Of a stretch of DNA of 25,018 nucleotides, positions 23,235 through 25,018 are shown in pieces. The stretch is from JAWXVD01 sp044425705 (GTDB lineage: Bacteria; Bacillota; Clostridia; Lachnospirales; Lachnospiraceae). The translations under genes were made by a program, and so were the position numbers. Every line of letters begins with the position of its first letter. The stretch's first letter is position 1. Under the pieces are notes generated by a model. The model made no database searches. It was not told the DNA's origin and worked only from the letters and a program-made list of their open reading frames with translations. The stretch spans positions 1 to 25,018 of the forward strand of contig JAWXVD010000042.1 in assembly GCA_044425705.1 (NCBI GenBank), given 5' to 3'.

Positions 23235-25018
23235 ATGAAAATCAATATAGATGAGATGAATTTAAAAAAAGTGAAAATTTTTGTGTCTCTGGGACTAGGG
23301 ATAGCAGGTGCAATGTGTTTTCCATGGATTTTGCAATTAGAGGAAGAAGCAATTGCTTATTCTTATAGTTTTTTTGCTTTTTTTATAGGTACTTTCAGTG
23401 CATTTGCAATTTATCAAATATCGAATACTGTTGATTTTAGTAAAAGAAGAGGTGTACTATGTGCATTTCTTTTTTCTGTTATTTTGGTAGTTGCCTTAGT
23501 ATTTGGAAAGCAATTAGATACAGTTGAAAATGTGAATATAAAAAATGGCGGAATGTGGTTGGCTATTGTGATTTTAACAGGATATTTCACAGTATTTGTT
23601 GTAAAAGTTTTCACTGTACTTGAAAGTATGAGCTTGCAAAGCCTATTACAAAAGGGTGAAGTCTGGACTAAAACAAAGAGTGCGATAGAAGAAAGAGCAG
23701 CACAAAGAACAGAAGAAACTGCAGATGAAATTACAGCAGAAAAATCAATTGAGCCTACATGGAGTAAGATGAAACCGATTTTATTTACATGGTTAGGTTT
23801 ATTACTTTGCTGGCTACCAGTTTTTTTGGCATTTTACCCAGGTGCATTCGTATATGATGCACAGGATGAATATGTACAAGTAGCCACAAGAGTTTTTACA
23901 ACTCATCATCCTTTGACCCACGTCTTATTATTGGGTGGTGCCTTAGTTTTTGCTAATAAATTTTTTGATTCTTATAATATTGGAATCGCTATGTACACCA
24001 TTTTTCAAATGGTAGTCTTGGCAGGTGGATTTACGTATGTTTTATGTTTCTTAAAAAACCATGGCATGCCTAAATGGGGAAGGATACTCACATTTCTCTT
24101 TTTTGGATTCTTTCCAATTATTCCAATGTATGGGGTATGCTCTTCTAAAGATACATTATTCACCCTTGCTGTAGTAATTGTATTTTGTTTGTTGTTAGAA
24201 TATAGTTGGAATGAAAAGGGATTTTTAGCAAAGAAAGGATACAGCATTGCGTTTGTAATCTTTTCTATAGGTATGATGTTGTTGCGTAATAATGGTGTTT
24301 ATGCATACATTGTATTTTTACTTCTTACAGGGGTGATAGTTATTGTTCATTGGATAGTTGCAAAAAAAGAGTGTGAAGAACAAAAGACTATGCCATTATC
24401 TTCAAAGGAAACGATAGGTATCGATAAAATCTGCTTCTGGAAGAAAGGTTATCCATACTTCATGTTTTTAATGCTGATTTCTGTGATAGGCTATCTATGT
24501 ATTTCAAATTTATTAGCATTTGTCCTAGATGCAGACAGTACTGGTAAACAAGAAATTTTAACAGTACCGATTCAACAAATCGCTAGAACATATGAATATG
24601 CACCAGAAGTATTTACAGAAGAACAAAAAGAAATACTATATGAAGTGTTATCAGAAGAAGCACTAGCTACTTATACACCAAATATTTCAGATATTATAAA
24701 AACCCATTTTAATAATGAGGCTTATTTAGAAGATTCCCAGAAATATCAAAAACTTTGGTTGGAAATCGGATTACAGAAACCTATTATTTATACAAATGCA
24801 TGGTTTTTAACATCCTACGGATATTGGTATCCAGACACAATCATTAATGTATATGGTGGCACACAAAGATTTACATATATGTATGAAGACAGCTCCTTCT
24901 TTGGATTCGAAACAGAATTACCAGGAGAACGTGATAGTAAATTCCCATGGCTAGAAGAAATCTATCGAAAACTATCACTAGAGATTTATCAACAAAAAGT
25001 GCCAGTACTCTCCATGCT
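23235..25018 (+). CDS. DUF6020-like GT-C membrane protein, partial (runs off window)
   Basis: 594 codons are open from ATG 23235 to the window end with no stop. AAGAAAGG lies eight bases upstream. N-terminal helices are followed by a charged cytoplasmic loop (about residues 145-175, RAAQRTEETADE), then a second helical block with YPGAFVYDAQDEY (about 202-214) and TTHHPLTHVLL, and a soluble C-terminal portion with NAWFLTSYGYWYPDT and GFETELPGERDSKFPW. This order matches my memory of DUF6020 proteins, which accompany capsule and cell-wall genes in Lachnospiraceae and look like GT-C transferases. The biochemistry is not established. It follows the 17-bp repeat array and may be translationally affected by it. 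Confidence 0.75.
   Translation, partial: MKINIDEMNLKKVKIFVSLGLGIAGAMCFPWILQLEEEAIAYSYSFFAFFIGTFSAFAIYQISNTVDFSKRRGVLCAFLFSVILVVALVFGKQLDTVENVNIKNGGMWLAIVILTGYFTVFVVKVFTVLESMSLQSLLQKGEVWTKTKSAIEERAAQRTEETADEITAEKSIEPTWSKMKPILFTWLGLLLCWLPVFLAFYPGAFVYDAQDEYVQVATRVFTTHHPLTHVLLLGGALVFANKFFDSYNIGIAMYTIFQMVVLAGGFTYVLCFLKNHGMPKWGRILTFLFFGFFPIIPMYGVCSSKDTLFTLAVVIVFCLLLEYSWNEKGFLAKKGYSIAFVIFSIGMMLLRNNGVYAYIVFLLLTGVIVIVHWIVAKKECEEQKTMPLSSKETIGIDKICFWKKGYPYFMFLMLISVIGYLCISNLLAFVLDADSTGKQEILTVPIQQIARTYEYAPEVFTEEQKEILYEVLSEEALATYTPNISDIIKTHFNNEAYLEDSQKYQKLWLEIGLQKPIIYTNAWFLTSYGYWYPDTIINVYGGTQRFTYMYEDSSFFGFETELPGERDSKFPWLEEIYRKLSLEIYQQKVPVLSM

Noticed and set aside
1..25018. tRNA, rRNA, insertion sequence transposase or prophage genes
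   Set aside because: None was recognised on either strand when reading through the window.

Overview
The window looks like a draft-assembly contig from a low-GC, anaerobic, butyrate-producing Firmicute, most likely a gut Lachnospiraceae. The reasons are the AT-rich genes with strong AGGAGG-type ribosome binding sites, a ptb-buk butyrate module, a SecA with a zinc-binding tail, a DUF975 membrane protein, and a surface-polysaccharide cluster of a kind common in that family. The species cannot be told from the sequence alone. Two runs of exactly 100 N (15007-15106 and 23089-23188) are assembly gaps of unknown true length. The first eight bases match the end of a common Illumina adapter.

Layout. 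Positions 1-1721 hold one MFS transporter gene enclosed by unusual DNA: two long hairpins in opposite orientation with the same 14-nt loop but different self-complementary arms, a 41-bp degenerate direct repeat before the gene, and a 17-unit octamer repeat that starts at its stop codon. Positions 1722-3718 are the minus-strand ptb-buk operon, which makes butyrate and ATP from butyryl-CoA. Positions 3995-7799 carry secA and prfB on the plus strand, separated by a 23-bp hairpin; prfB has no programmed frameshift. Positions 7909-9122 are two small minus-strand membrane-protein genes. Positions 9123-9745 are gene-free and hold an inverted repeat, a 164-bp multi-hairpin element with terminal inverted repeats, and a good sigma-A promoter for tex. 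Tex runs from 9746 to 11917.

From 11971 to the end everything is on the plus strand and looks like a cell-surface glycan locus. It contains a GT52-like glycosyltransferase, a PglK-type ABC flippase cut by gap 1, the end of a GtrA-type flippase, an acyltransferase-3 protein, a WecE-type sugar aminotransferase, a GNAT acetyltransferase, a GtrB/ArnC-type polyprenyl-phosphate glycosyltransferase, and three different large polytopic proteins that look like GT-C transferases (the last, DUF6020-like, runs off the window). A coherent reading, which is inference, is this: WecE makes a dTDP-4-amino-4,6-dideoxyhexose, the GNAT protein N-acetylates it, GtrB loads it on undecaprenyl phosphate, GtrA flips it, and one or more GT-C proteins place it on an extracytoplasmic glycan. 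PglK may flip a separate lipid-linked oligosaccharide.

The most unusual signals outside genes are the conserved-loop/variable-arm hairpins, a 12-bp motif GTTACNNTTCAC found seven times between 6.5 and 13.3 kb and only in intergenic DNA, a 17-bp tandem repeat in the leader of the last gene that straddles gap 2, and a 40-bp leader that is nearly identical before tex and the GtrB gene.
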